Assembly: GCA_944548615.1 (NCBI GenBank)
Contig: OX155954.1
Location: 4,963,924 to 5,027,923, forward strand
DNA: 64,000 nt
Source: Micropterix aruncella
Lineage: Eukaryota > Arthropoda > Insecta > Lepidoptera > Micropterigidae
Direction: 5' to 3'
Shown: positions 53,301 through 61,079 of the stretch, one piece after another
Layout: each line of letters starts with the position of its first letter
Numbering within the stretch: the first letter of the stretch is position 1
The notes under the pieces: model-generated
Seen by the model: the letters and a program-made list of their open reading frames with translations, nothing else
What the model was told of the DNA's origin: nothing
The model's database searches: none
Translations under genes and position numbers: made by a program

Positions 53301-56300
53301 TATTTATAATGTCAAACAACCGCGATAGTCTTCGATTTTATACAACTTCGAAGAGTCGGTGAAAAACGCATTCTTTAGTTCCTGTCCACGAGAGTTTTAC
53401 TGCAGATAAATGAAGCAACTCCCATTTAAATGACCAATCTGTATAGATAATAGGGATCAATGTTTCTATTAATTAAATATGTATTTTCCATACAAAGTTT
53501 TTGACCTTAAATTTCCTTTATAGAACAGCAACTTCATAGGTAAGAACCTAATATATAAAAAAAATGTCACGCGGAGTTTGACATCGTCAGGCCGCTGTAA
53601 TGGTAGCACTGGTTTTATCGTTCCGCTCTCCATGAAAACAAATAAATCATAAATATATTATATGTCATCGGCTTGGCAATTATCAACATTTGGGTCATAC
53701 ACAGTCAGCCACGAGAGATAACGCTGTCTCCGCTAATTAATATGCAAATAACAATACAAAAAGATTTGGAAATTCTTTGTTTCAGCGGTGTAGTTTTAGG
53801 GATTTCCTAAAATCCACATCCTTCCTTTAAACCATCGAATAAAAAGTTCGATATACTTAAAATTAATATCAATGCGATAAGATAAACGTAGATAATAAAT
53901 TATGTATACGATTTTGAATCATTTTCCAAGAATATTAAATTACTCGCCAAAGCGATATCTTCATTTATTATAAACTAGCTTACCCGTGCCCACTTCGTTG
54001 GGCGGTAAAACTTTTTACTTGTGATGAAATTATGAGTGTGTTTTGGTTAGTACTGACTGCTATAATTTATTTCCTGGCTGTCAAAAGAAGGGTTATATTT
54101 TTACTGCATATGTATGTATGTATTTGCATGCCAATTTGACTATATTACCGTTATTTGTGACTGTCTTCTTGTGAGTGTCTTATTTGTGAGTGTCTTATCT
54201 CTTTAACCATTTATGCAGTAAAAGTAAAATTATATGCAGTAAAAGGGAAAAAAGTTTTGTTTTAAACACTTGAGACGATAAATTTACTTATTTTGATATG
54301 AATTCATAATTGTTGATTAAAATTATTTTTTAAATATAAAATACTAATTTTTGTTACTTAAATATAAAAGTTAGATATATGCTGTCGCTGACTTTTTTGT
54401 AGGCATTATCAAGCTCGACAACTTTTCTCTAGAACTTTATCATATATCTCTCATCGCTAAGGCAGCGTTCGTAAGAAAATCGTATCAAAATCGGTTCATT
54501 AGATCCAGAGATTACTTCCTACAACATCACAAACTTTACCTCCGTATAATATTAGTATAGATTAACCAAATGAAGTAGCATTTTAAGAATCCATCTCATT
54601 TTATACGTTTTATCATTGTTTAAAATTCGGTAGCGTAGGTAGGTAGGTATATTAATACGGCATAAACATGAATATTTACTTTTATCTTTGTGTAAATTCC
54701 GTTACGTGTCGCCGACTTTTTTCGATAAGCGAATCGCTGTGGACAAAAAATGCCCATATATAGGTCAAAAGGTGAAATGGATGGAGATTTTACGAGGTCT
54801 AGGTGTCATATTCTTGAAAAATTTAGCATGCTGAATTTATTTATGGGTCATGTAAATCAAATGAACCATAGATAAATGTAGCATGCTGCATTTTTCAACA
54901 ATCACTTCCAGATTTGAAAATGACAGAAAGTAACCGAATCCTAAACCGGTTATTTTGAAATCGGCACACATCACACATTTTGCCTAAACTGAGTTAATGT
55001 CAATGACGTCATGTTCTACTATACACATTTCCACATTATACGCATTTCCACCAAAGACGGCATACGCTCGGATAACTGCATACAGTATGAAGGAACGAAT
55101 TTTTTCGTATATTTTGAATCGTCTTCATTTTGATCGACTATGATTTTTAAGCCAGATAAACTGTTCGTCACACTGCTTCTATCTGGAGCACCATCTCAAT
55201 TGTATCTCAGTGTCTTCCACTCAAAGAAATATATAACAAGAACACGGGAACTAAATGAGTTGTCACCTACAACGGGCGAACCCGTCACCCCAGGAAGGTA
55301 TAACGAGATTGATTTCAGTCGTGGATAAAAGGCACTATTAACTTTGTTGAGCGGTCGAGGAGCAATGCAATGCCCGCTCCACACATTGGCCAGCGTTGGC
55401 CGCATCGCCTATGTCCCTCTCGCTCCTTCCAATACATTTTCTGACGTCACAGTGGCGCCGACTCGCTTCCACCTTAGCAATATTTGCCAACAATCGCCAA
55501 ATGTGTGAAGCGGGCATTATGAAAGTTTTTCAGTGCAAACTTGTTGTCCTTTTAGGGATTAAGAGACATCTATTTGCCAATACTCGCGTAACTTTATGGT
55601 GTGTTGAAAATATTTGATGATTCTCACGATCACTAAAGAAGTATTACTTAAGCGCAGTGCCGGATTTAGACTTGATGAGCTATCGGAGCTATTTGAGCTA
55701 ATTCTGCAGTATATTTAAGTATATATGACAATTGCTCACTAGGATAATTTTTTTAGGGGCCCCCAAGAAAGTGGGGTCCCTTAGCTATAGCTTGAGTAGC
55801 TTAAACGTAAATGCTGCTCTGCTTTAGCGTATATCTGACGAACGTCTAGCTAGCACTTCCAGAAGGATACCAGAATGGCTTTTTATTTATCACTCTTAAG
55901 TAGTAGTAGATTATGCGCCAATGCGAAATATATAGTTCTCAATAAATCTTTGGATACAGCAAATATTAGTAACTTAAATATGTGTTTAGGTTTTCTTATT
56001 TGTATTGCCGTCGACCTAATATGTGTTCTTCTCACTTTAGTGCATCACTTTAGTGCCCGTTATGAACGATCTTATTTTCTAGTTTAAAATGTTGAGGGTT
56101 ACTGACCTCCGCCGCTCCTGTAGCAGAGGTAGGGAAAGCGCCACACGTTGCCCAGGCCGACGGAGTATCCCACGCAGGCGAGCACGAACTGGGTCTTGTT
56201 GGCCCAGAAGGGTCTGCGTGGTTTTAGGTGGGCTGCCTCCGCGTCTTCCCCGTCTGACGAACAGCTGGGCGCGCCGCTCGAGTCATCGTCGCCCGTAGGT
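29334..56300 (-). CDS. ine: Sodium/chloride-dependent transporter inebriated (SLC6), 5' end missing
   Basis: Seven minus-strand exons join in phase: 56300-56107, 39045-38911, 37919-37697, 37625-37129, 33518-33406, 32008-31496 and 29486-29334 (stop TGA); about 609 codons. Exon 1 of this set has a Ser/Asp-rich tail, then [18 protein letters not shown], the TM1 sodium-site signature of SLC6. Later come [18 protein letters not shown] (TM2), [19 protein letters not shown] (TM3), a WNTPDCWVP extracellular loop, [33 protein letters not shown] (TM6-7) and [19 protein letters not shown] (TM8). The sequence closely follows Drosophila ine, an osmolyte/neurotransmitter-type transporter whose loss raises neuronal excitability and impairs hindgut water balance. 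One intron, 38910-37920, is GC–AG. The acidic C-terminal exon ends Y-A-F-R-N. The start codon exon lies upstream and was not found. Confidence 0.9.
29487..31495. other. ine last intron with tandem duplicated block
   Basis: Contains a duplication (30545-31025 versus 31026-31515; see separate entry), a G run near 31087, and a related block near 29560-29690 with GAATTCCC/CCCGGGAA phrases. No gene was recognised. Confidence 0.55.
30545..31515. repeat. ~480-bp tandem duplication reaching into an ine exon
   Basis: Two diverged copies. Shared phrases in the same order are CAAGTAATGC(T/A)CGCACA, TTTCCAGGGATCGACTTTTT, ACACTAGCATAA-type, TGATGAACTGTC, GTTGGGAGT, CGACTAAGTAATTTAACA, TTGCTGCGTCTATTTT and CTCAAGGAGAGTTTTT. 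The last phrase in the right copy is the 3' end of ine exon 32008-31496 with its donor (GAG|GTAATA on the minus strand). In the left copy (about 31012-31030) the donor reads GAG ATAATA, so the GT is lost. The duplication therefore copied part of the exon plus intron. Confidence 0.75.
32009..33405. other. ine intron, no gene recognised
   Basis: A moderately GC-rich island around 32490-32740 contains a CCAATCAG box and GGCGGCCATTTCCGAG, a YY1-like core, and could be an unrelated promoter or repeat remnant. The rest shows nothing I can identify. Confidence 0.4.
33741..34407 (+). mobile_element. Family I retroposon-like element, copy 3, with target duplication
   Basis: The 667-bp copy is flanked by TCTATTATATACAA (33727-33740) and TCTATTATGTACAA (34408-34421), a 14-bp duplication with one mismatch. 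It begins CTAGAGTTGTCAACTACAAC, has the hairpin ACGGGCGAGCCCGT, and ends ATTAACTCCCTC. It is the best-preserved copy by eye. It lies in the 3.6 kb intron of ine. Confidence 0.82.
34709..35368. mobile_element. hAT-type non-autonomous element with exact 8-bp duplication
   Basis: The 660-bp element begins CAGCGATGCACAGAC and ends GTCTGTGCATCGCTG. It is flanked on both sides by CTCTAGAA (34701-34708 and 35369-35376). Perfect ends plus an 8-bp target duplication are diagnostic of hAT transposition. The interior is AT-rich except for the GC-rich right end (GGCGGGCCACATGCGGCCCG). No transposase is encoded. Confidence 0.88.
35740..35835 (-). repeat. Dispersed repeat shared with 5.93-6.02 kb
   Basis: Reverse complement of 5935-6020, sharing TTCACCGACC, GGGCCCATCATAATACTA-type, ACACTTCTGGGGGGTGAG. 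The two copies are about equally diverged; the class is unknown. Confidence 0.55.
35996..36890. mobile_element. Family III inverted-repeat element with nested family IV
   Basis: The left end (GTATCAGATTGCTTATTGCT, then GTACTACAGTATGGCAAAC) and right end (GTTGTCAAAACGTACTACCG, then CATTGAGCAATCTCATACC) are inverted relative to each other. Interior phrases AGTTCCAAACGTTAATTGAT, GTGATGTAATCAGCCTGTAT and ATGGCCAAATAAATTGC are shared with copies at 44.5 and 49.6 kb. A 301-bp family IV element sits inside at 36227-36527. It is non-coding. Confidence 0.75.
36227..36527. mobile_element. Family IV 301-bp inverted-repeat element, copy 1
   Basis: Begins TGGGCTCGATTGCGTTTCTT and ends in the near reverse complement AAGAAACGCAATCGGGCCCA; the terminal repeats extend about 33 bp. 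Interior: GTGTGAACGAGACAGGGCAA and GAATTTATTCGGACGAGTAT. A same-length copy is at 51534 and a diverged one at 48094. It is nested in a family III element and so is younger than that insertion. Confidence 0.85.
38190..38705 (+). other. Unassigned open frame inside ine GC–AG intron
   Basis: A 146-codon plus-strand frame (38262-38702) reads [18 protein letters not shown] near its start, faintly like the NPIExLW block of Tc1/pogo-type transposases. It then runs into a charged stretch ([20 protein letters not shown]) and a repetitive Y/G/F-rich end. There is no catalytic context, so it may be a transposon remnant. I do not call it a gene. Confidence 0.25.
39046..40930. other. Start of the 17-kb ine intron, no gene seen
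   Basis: 39150-39470 contains a dispersed repeat (GACCGATGCGT, then TTTGTCGCTGGCTC) that recurs at 46505-46610 and, inverted and partial, at 45410-45440. The remainder is AT-rich. 40800-40930 is the GC-richer leader of the MADF-BESS gene, including ATCGGTTATCGATAC. Confidence 0.5.
40937..41643 (+). CDS. MADF-BESS domain protein (Adf-1-like), nested in ine intron
   Basis: Two exons, 40937-41084 (donor ACAG|GTAATA) and 41156-41643 (acceptor TTTTAG), encode 211 aa. The MADF (Myb/SANT-like) domain spans about residues 5-90: [31 protein letters not shown], then across the junction [17 protein letters not shown], then F-I-K-P-F-F. An acidic linker follows. The C-terminus holds a BESS motif: [20 protein letters not shown] and [12 protein letters not shown] binds DNA and BESS mediates protein contacts, so it is probably a transcriptional regulator, as in Drosophila Adf-1 and relatives. 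The target is unknown. The start was chosen at ATG 40937. AATAAA is at 41804. It lies on the strand opposite ine, in its largest intron. Confidence 0.88.
42135..42677 (-). mobile_element. Family II element, inverted copy 3, interrupted
   Basis: Reverse-oriented copy (CACGACTGCC end at about 42660-42677). A second inverted-repeat element at 42295-42574 splits it. Its far end is truncated near 42135. With the plus-strand copy at 42845 it forms a head-to-head pair 170 bp apart. Confidence 0.7.
42295..42574. mobile_element. Inverted-repeat element nested in family II copy 3
   Basis: Begins TACTGCATGGGCATTTTTTT and ends AAAAATGCCCGTGCAGTA. The interior contains a further palindrome (42408-42492): GATGCGCTATCTAGCGGTTG and AACCGCTAGATGGCGCAGCG. 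About 280 bp, non-coding. Confidence 0.75.
42845..43232 (+). mobile_element. Family II element, copy 4
   Basis: ACACGGCTACC start, GGCAGTCGTGT end, and the full family II interior. Same strand as the copies at 6750, 13851 and 58388, opposite to its neighbour at 42135. Confidence 0.75.
43240..44460. other. ine intron, nothing recognised
   Basis: AT-rich sequence. A frame at 43774-44046 ends with C-x5-C-x5-H-like spacing but has no homology I can name. A short (ACATG)n run is at 44103-44123. Confidence 0.4.
44472..45070. mobile_element. Family III inverted-repeat element
   Basis: The ends TATTAGACTGCTCAACGTTG and GTTGCCAAATCGTACTATGA, then AGTTGTGCAATCTAGTACC, are inverted relative to each other over about 35 bp. 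The interior has AGTTCCAACAAATTATTAAT, GTGATGTAATCAGCCTACAT and GCGGTAGATGGCACTAATGA. About 600 bp, the typical length of the family. Confidence 0.75.
45071..46050. other. ine intron, no gene seen
   Basis: Contains a partial dispersed repeat (45410-45440, inverted to 46545-46590) and repeated short GGTTGCC phrases (45715-45890), possibly ends of decayed elements. Nothing else is recognisable. Confidence 0.4.
46060..46350 (+). mobile_element. tRNA-derived SINE
   Basis: The 5' part looks like a tRNA: D-arm-like GACTAGTGGTTAGGTC (A box), B box GGTTCGATTCC inside CCGGGTTCGATTCCCGG, then the tRNA-like end CTGGGTCACCA. An unrelated body follows (ACGGAATTGCA, CACACACTTACACACATG). The tail is (AAAC)n. 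The acceptor stem does not pair, so it is not a functional tRNA. A second copy at 57186 shares the same body. Confidence 0.8.
46480..46640 (+). repeat. Dispersed repeat shared with 39.15-39.47 kb
   Basis: GACCGATGCGTAATAGTTGC and CTTTTTTTGTCGCTGGCTCC phrases match 39165-39440. Class unknown; no coding capacity. Confidence 0.5.
46915..47600 (+). repeat. Minisatellite, ~121-bp unit, with leader
   Basis: Four to five tandem units of about 121 bp (47080-47600) share GAGGGAACTCCTCAACGG, CAACAGCAGAGACCCAAAA, GTACGCATTCAATTATGATA, CAACTTCCAAGTTTCACCAT and GCTGATGTACCCTGGGTTGG. The leader at 46920-47075 has GTGTGTCTGGCTGTGTGT and ATTGAGCTGAAATTTGGCAC, phrases typical of the end region of a dispersed insect repeat. 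Variation between units is moderate. Confidence 0.85.
47600..47800 (+). repeat. GAAAAGTC microsatellite plus G run
   Basis: Follows the minisatellite directly and is composed of about 14 units of GAAAAGTC with slippage (TCGAAAAAGTCGAAAATG and similar), then GAATTCGAATTCGATTTTCG, then a G-rich run at 47768-47785. Confidence 0.8.
48094..48409. mobile_element. Family IV inverted-repeat element, diverged copy 2
   Basis: Ends TTGCATTTCTCTTAAACTAA and TTCACGAAGAAACGCAATCG; interior GTGAACGAGACAGCAGTACG, as in the 301-bp copies, with a ~15 bp expansion. The left end is eroded. Confidence 0.7.
48410..49637. other. ine intron, nothing recognised
   Basis: AT-rich sequence without gene or repeat family that I can name. 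Confidence 0.5.
49638..50232. mobile_element. Family III inverted-repeat element
   Basis: Left end TATTAGATTACTCGATGCCA, then GTACATTTTGGCAAC; right end GCTGCCAAAACGTAGCATGG. Interior in the order opposite to the 44.5 kb copy (ATGGCCATC-type, GGCTGATTACATAACAG, GAACTACATCTATTGG). About 595 bp. Confidence 0.75.
50233..51020. other. ine intron, nothing recognised
   Basis: No gene or repeat family identified before the piggyBac remnant. Confidence 0.5.
51025..51310 (+). pseudogene. piggyBac-family transposase C-terminal remnant
   Basis: The frame reads [19 protein letters not shown], hits a stop, and continues in the same frame [18 protein letters not shown]; this follows the NSWLLYRR block of piggyBac-like transposases. 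The end, [20 protein letters not shown], matches the start of the C-terminal cysteine-rich domain (GHWP, then RCKxC). The premature stop and missing N-terminus and cysteines show it is dead. Confidence 0.7.
51534..51834. mobile_element. Family IV 301-bp inverted-repeat element, copy 3
   Basis: Exactly the same length as the copy at 36227, with the same ends (TGGGCTCGATTGCG, CGCAATCGGGCCCA) and only scattered differences. This is recent relative to family III. Confidence 0.85.
51835..52680. other. ine intron, nothing recognised
   Basis: No gene. A phrase at 52360-52500 gives a 77-codon open frame without similarity that I can recognise. Confidence 0.45.
52700..52925 (+). pseudogene. mariner transposase fragment (third-Asp region)
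   Basis: Frame [17 protein letters not shown] corresponds to the HPPYSPDLAPSDYHLF block of mauritiana-type mariner transposases. A preceding LLLQDSA block corresponds to the second-Asp region. Frameshift and stop codons are present. It is a different fragment from that at 10.1 kb and lies inside the 17-kb ine intron. Confidence 0.65.
52930..53365. repeat. Inverted-repeat unit with GC-rich core
   Basis: The left side CGAAGATTATAAATAGGATA, then GAAACGAAT, recurs inverted at 53285-53320 (ATTCGTTTCTATCCTATTTA). A second inner pair, CGGCGG/CCGCCG, lies near 53000-53200. Probably a decayed miniature element. Confidence 0.45.
53980..54562 (+). mobile_element. RTE-like LINE 3' fragment
   Basis: Starts ACTAGCTTACCCGTGCCCAC, then TTCGTTGGGCGG, and ends with ATCAAAATCGGTTCATTAGA and ATATTAGTATAGAT. 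The opening and closing phrases are those of a non-coding RTE-like repeat very common in lepidopteran genomes. No open frame is left. Confidence 0.6.
54563..55256. other. ine intron, nothing recognised
   Basis: AT-rich, no repeat family recognised. Confidence 0.45.
55257..55328 (+). mobile_element. Family I element, 5'-end fragment
   Basis: Contains only the first ~70 bp of the family: GTTGTCACCTACAACGGGCG, the hairpin with an A in the loop, AACCCGTCACCCCAGGAAGG and CAGTCGTGGA. The remaining 600 bp are absent. Confidence 0.7.
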
Positions 56301-56530
56301 CTGAAATGTATAAGAACATTGACATTTTGCTGTTTTTAACACGCTTTTATTAGCTTGACTTGTATGTATGAATCTATCAACGTAACGGAATCATTCAAGT
56401 CGAATTTCAACCACTTCTGACCGTCCGCGTCGTATCAACATGAAACTCCGCAATTGTGTGTAGTAGTGATGGCAATACATTAATATGGTACTATCGTGCT
56501 GATCTGACGATGGGGGGGGGGGGGGGCAAC

Positions 56531-56871
56531 TAGAGCTGTCGACTACAACGGGCGAACCCGTCACCTCAGGAAGTTTTAACGAAATTTGATCGTTCTGTCT
56601 CCCGTGAGGTGAGTGCAGAAGACTTAGGACAAAACAGTCCACCGTCAAGCTCCGCCACATGCCCGTAAGAGGCCAACGCCTTAACCGCGAGATAGCCAGG
56701 TATGTTACTCAGCGGGCCGACACTCGCGCCCTTACTACCAGTTGCAACCAGATTACTCCGGTCTCCCGACTGGTTACGAGTTCGAGATCGATTGCGCGGT
56801 CCTCTCCATTACGTAGCGATGAAACGGTGTCTATCGAATCTATCGTGTCTACCGAATCGAATCGGGTAGCC
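56531..56871 (+). mobile_element. Family I element, 3'-truncated copy
   Basis: The 5' end TAGAGCTGTCGACTACAACG follows a G run at 56513-56526. The copy then follows the family to CGGGTAGCC and stops halfway. It lacks the ATCGCGGACC block through an internal deletion. It lies just upstream of the TM1 exon of ine. Confidence 0.75.
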
Positions 56872-57185
56872 AAAATTAGTTTTTCTTAATTAGTAGGCCA
56901 AAATTAAAACAGATTTTTTTCCAAAAAAATGGCTCATGTGGCTCGTAAGGTGAGAAAACTCACCGGACTAAAACAATGTATGGGCTATTTGTAAGTGCAG
57001 GTTTCGATAGGCTAAAATAAAGTTGATTCAGGCAATTCGGCTAAGATATTAAGTGGTGTAAATCATTGGAAACTGCAAGAAACTCATGGATTGTATACCC
57101 TAAACCTCCACCAAGTCATTAAATCTAATTGAGAACAGTTAATACACCAAGACGAATTAATACACCAAGACGATTTCCTGAACTT

Positions 57186-57444
57186 TGGAGAACTGCCCGG
57201 TGGCATAGTGCTAGGTCCCCTGATCTTACGTGGCAAGCTTCTGAGTTCGATTCCCGGTTGGGTCACCAATTTCCGTTCGGATAAAATTCACGGAATTGCA
57301 TTTCAATTCTGATTGACTGCAATAACAAGGCACACTTACACACAGGTTACGTTCACATATACATAAAAACACTTCATAGCAGGGTTGGGTGAAAAAGATT
57401 GTCGAACCCGCCTATTGTGAAATTGACAGTGAGACTAGAAACAA
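57186..57444 (+). mobile_element. tRNA-derived SINE, split by a family I element
   Basis: Starts CCGGTGGCATAGTGCTAGG; B box GAGTTCGATTCCCGG; body CACGGAATTGCATTTCAATT, AATAACAAGGCACACTTACA and GAACCCGCCTATTGTGAAAT, as at 46060. The tail is interrupted by the family I copy at 57445 and resumes at 58093 with TGTGAAATTGACAGCGAAGA, then the (AAAC)-type end near 58130. Confidence 0.8.
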
Positions 57445-58092
57445 CTAGGGTTGTCGACTACAGCGGGCGAGCCCGTCACCTCAGGAAATTTTAACGATTA
57501 GTCGTTCTATCTCCCTGGAGTGAGCGCAGAAGACTTGGACAAAACAGTCCACCGTCTAGCTCCGCCACAAACCCGTAAGAGGCCAACGCCTTAACCGCGA
57601 GATAGCCAGGAGTGTTACCCATCGGGCTTACACTCACGCTCTTACAGTTAATTGCGACCAGATTACTCCAGTCTCTCGATTGGTTACGAGTTCGAGGTCG
57701 CTTGCGCGGTCCTCTCCCTTACGAAGCGGTGAAACGGCGTATACCGAATCTATTGCGGACCAAGGCATCCTTTACCCAGGATCGAGTAGCCGATGGTCGT
57801 TTTAAGAGCAGTCGCCGTAAGGTCCCACCCCCGCTCTATAGGAAACAGTAGGTACTGCTTCCAGACTCCCCCGACTGTTAGTCAGAAAGCGCAGTCGATT
57901 GGCTTATGCCGCATTGTGCGCAGACCGTCCAGGAGCGTCAGAAGGTTGATTCCCAGGGGAAACTAACCATAAGGCTAGAGTCCTACCCAGGCTCGCACTT
58001 CATGCGTGGAGGCCGTCGGATAGGTGTTGACCCGTGAGTGTGACCAACTCTGAACAGAATGGGTCTTCGTGGCCAACTCAGCAAGGGCCCAC
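57445..58092 (+). mobile_element. Family I retroposon-like element, copy 6
   Basis: About 648 bp, from CTAGGGTTGTCGACTACAGC to CAGCAAGGGCCCAC. It is inserted into the tail of a SINE. The flanks TGTGAAATTGACAGTGAGAC and TGTGAAATTGACAGCGAAGA look like an unusually long (~29 bp) target duplication, or two SINE tails. Contains the same B-box-like GAGTTCGAGGTCGC and GGTTGATTCCCAGGGG. Confidence 0.8.
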
Positions 58093-58141
58093 TGTGAAAT
58101 TGACAGCGAAGAGTAGAAACAAACACACAAACCGGAGTCGT

Positions 58142-58350
58142 GACGTTTTTTAGACGTTCGAGTCGGGGTTCATCTTGGGCGCTCGTACAGCCGCGTTTAA
58201 ACTCAGCCACCCAGTTCTTGACTGTGACATAAGAACGAGTACTTTCACCAAAATATTTACGACGTATTTTATTGAGTCGTAACTTATGACTCGTTGCACT
58301 TCTTCGATGTCATACGATGTCTGGCGCTTTCTGACGTTGACTCCAGAATA
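58142..58350 (-). pseudogene. mariner transposase N-terminal (helix-turn-helix) fragment
   Basis: Minus-strand frame RRKYFGESTRSYVTVKNWVA, then EFKRGCTSAQDEPR, matches the FG(E/D)xxxSxxTVxxWxxxFKxGRxSxxDxxRSGRP helix-turn-helix block of mariner. The LEGRP linker is decayed, and there is no catalytic domain. Confidence 0.7.
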
Positions 58351-58387
58351 TCAGAATAGAACAAGTAAATATATTAAAAAGAATAAA

Positions 58388-58764
58388 AAACACGACAGCC
58401 GTTACAGAAAGAGAACTATTGTATTTACAATTGTTTTTATTACGGTTTTGTATGAAATATTTATGGCTTATATGTATATTTATATATTTGAATTATTTAT
58501 GTATATTTCCAAAATGTAGGTACTCAATCAGACCTTTCATTTAACATTAAACACGATATATTAATGTTAATTTATTGACATTTGGACATTTAGACAACTA
58601 CTTACTTGTAATTTGGAGAGTTATGGTACCCCATGACACTCGAGATATAATGATTCTAAAAATACCACACACTTCTCAATCGGTTCAAACGTTTAGAAGA
58701 AATGGAAAACATGTCAACGAACCCTGAACTCAAAACACTCCTCTTTTGTTGGGCGGTCGTGTAA
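58388..58764 (+). mobile_element. Family II element, copy 5
   Basis: Ends ACACGACAGCC and GGGCGGTCGTGT; interior GAACTATTGTATTTACAATT, AATCAGACCTTTCATTTAAC and GTTATGGTACCCCATGACAC. About 375 bp. Confidence 0.75.
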
Positions 58765-60142
58765 TAATACTGCATCGCGTCTTGCGATCGATCATCTCAC
58801 TGATTTTTTCTTCGCATTGGTGGAGGGTTAGCCTTTATTTCAGTTTTTCAATATCGCTTCGGTGTTCACTTATCATGTTAAAAAGCGTTGGAATCCTGTT
58901 CTCGCAGTCCACGTAGTAGAACTTCAAGAATTGCCTAGTTCAGTGGCTGTCATGATACTGCATTTTGTGCACCAGTCATTTTTAAAGCCACAGCCGGTCA
59001 ATCTTTCACTTGCCTTTATGATAACAGCACGTAGGCATAGTAAAATAAGAATAGTATAACATCTCCAGAGTACGCACCGATTTCGCACTCATACAAGCGC
59101 CCGTTGTCCGTACGCTACCGTTAGATAGATTCTCGGGCGCCTCGGTGCTAGCCAGTCAGGGCTGTCGCGCGACAGCTAAGCATACAAAAGTGGAATGTTT
59201 TCTGTACAGGATGTAATGCAACCTATCAGAAATTACATTTACGTTACGAAATTACGTTTACAAGGTAAAGTTTATTGTTCATTTGCGTAGGTAAGCATAT
59301 ATATGTAAGTGCGTAGGTAGGCAGGTAGATGCGTTTTTGTTAAGTACCTACTTTAACTTACTAAAATGTAGGTATTTTGAACATATGCAACAAGTGATGA
59401 ATGCTGTCACACAAAGTCAGCACTAACTCATATATTCTGTTACAGGACAATTTTGGGAATTGATTATTGATCTATAAACCAAAAATATATAAACGTACAT
59501 AATAATTATAAAGAATTGCATTTCTGCTTTAATGGGATCACAACTTGTCAATTGTGTATTTGTTGTGGCAACCCTGGTGGCTCGGCGAAGCGTAGGTACT
59601 TATTTCGAAAACGGGCTCGAGATGTTCCCTCTGATGTTATTTTACTATGACGTAGGCGAGCAGGGGTACATATTTTTTCTCATTTTTGATAAAAAATGAA
59701 CCTAATTTCGCATTGATCACAATAAATATCACTTTCGAGGGAATTTCCAGAATTTTGAAAGTTTTTGCCAATATAAATCAAAAAATATTAATGCAAGCAA
59801 AGTATATACAATATATAAATAACCTTCTCATGTAGTACTGTTTGTATATTTCTTTGCATTTTGGTTTGCACACCAGCGAGATTCGAAAAAAAAACAATTT
59901 ACCTGTGTCGCTTTACAGAATAAAAGCATTGTACGCTGATAGCGTCACTATAATATCGAAATTATAGATTGTGACTAGACTTTGGAAGCGTTTTAGAAAA
60001 CATGGAAAATTGTCAATTTTCCTTATCTACAGATACCGACAATGTAATCGATCCTATTTCCATGTCGATCGATTACAGCAGGTGCGCCAAACTTTTTTAG
60101 GCATCGCCACAAAATGTATTAGTTAATAACGATATTACCCCC
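58765..60142. other. Spacer, no gene recognised
   Basis: Expected to be upstream of ine or inside its 5' introns. A GC-richer patch at 59070-59180 (CGGGCGCCTCGGTGC, GTCGCGCGACAGC) could be a promoter or first-exon region, but no start or signal was identified. Confidence 0.4.
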
Positions 60143-60310
60143 TTAGGGCCAGGCCACAGGATACGGTGCGGCGCCTGAGCGGGCGCCGCTGCGGCGTCCT
60201 ACATACAAGTATCAATTGTATGCCACACGGTGCGTTCCGGCGTCGCACCGAAGCCATAGGCGAAATCGTTGCGGTGCGGCGCCGCACCGCATCGTGTGGC
60301 CCGGCCCTAA
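60143..60310. mobile_element. GC-rich miniature element, 168 bp
   Basis: Begins TTAGGGCCAGGCCACAGGAT and ends ATCGTGTGGCCCGGCCCTAA, so the ends are inverted repeats. The interior repeats GGTGCGGCGCC-type words. TTA at the ends may be part of the target. Confidence 0.75.
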
Positions 60311-60319
60311 CACGGATGT

Positions 60320-61070
60320 AGTTATGTTATAGCTATAGCTATCGGAATTTCAGTGGGTCAATTAGGTAAGTCAGTCATCTATCCGGTTAGCTCCCCCCAA
60401 CTCCCCATATTATTTTTAATAAATTTATTTAGAAAGTTTGTGATATTTTTGAAAGGGGTGGGTTTGAACACCCTAACTCTTCCATTCAGAAAATGGATTG
60501 TTTATTTATCATCAATAACTATGTATTAAGTAACCACGTGTCACATAACACATACGACTTATACTACAAAATAATGGCATAATTGAAGATTTCGAAAAAT
60601 GTTGTTGCTTTCATATTTGAAACAACATCGTCAAAATTGGGAGTCGTTGATATTAAAGCGTTAAGGAATCATAGCTTCATTGCCCCCAAGATTTGCATTT
60701 TTACCCCATTTGGGGTAATTTACGCAGATTCGCCGACCACTGCATTACAGCATCCATCAAAGTGTAAACATTTGTGACGTCTTATCGACGAGACTTGTTA
60801 ATTTTTTATCACCACCCAACATCACTCGCTTTGGAAACTTACTAAGAAGTGCTTATTCATTTATCACCTGGTTAACGAACGACGACATCGATCAGGTGAT
60901 CGTTAATCGATGAACAATATTCTAGGAAAATTGGTAGGTAATTGTTACATACATTAATAAGGTATTTTTTCAAAGATACTCACACTGAGAATTGCAAGTA
61001 AGTTAAATCTTTATTTCATAAATGTTTCTATAACGCAACAGGCGAGCTATTTGATGACAAATGATTTCAA
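60320..61070. other. Spacer, nothing recognised
   Basis: A local palindrome is at 60868-60910 (ATCACCTGGTTAACGAAC and GATCAGGTGATCGTTAATC). No gene. Confidence 0.4.
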
Positions 61071-61079
61071 TTCGGAATA

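Noticed and set aside
56089..56339. Plus-strand open frames across the ine TM1 exon
   Set aside because: They are antisense shadows of the minus-strand exon 56300-56107, which carries the SLC6 signature.
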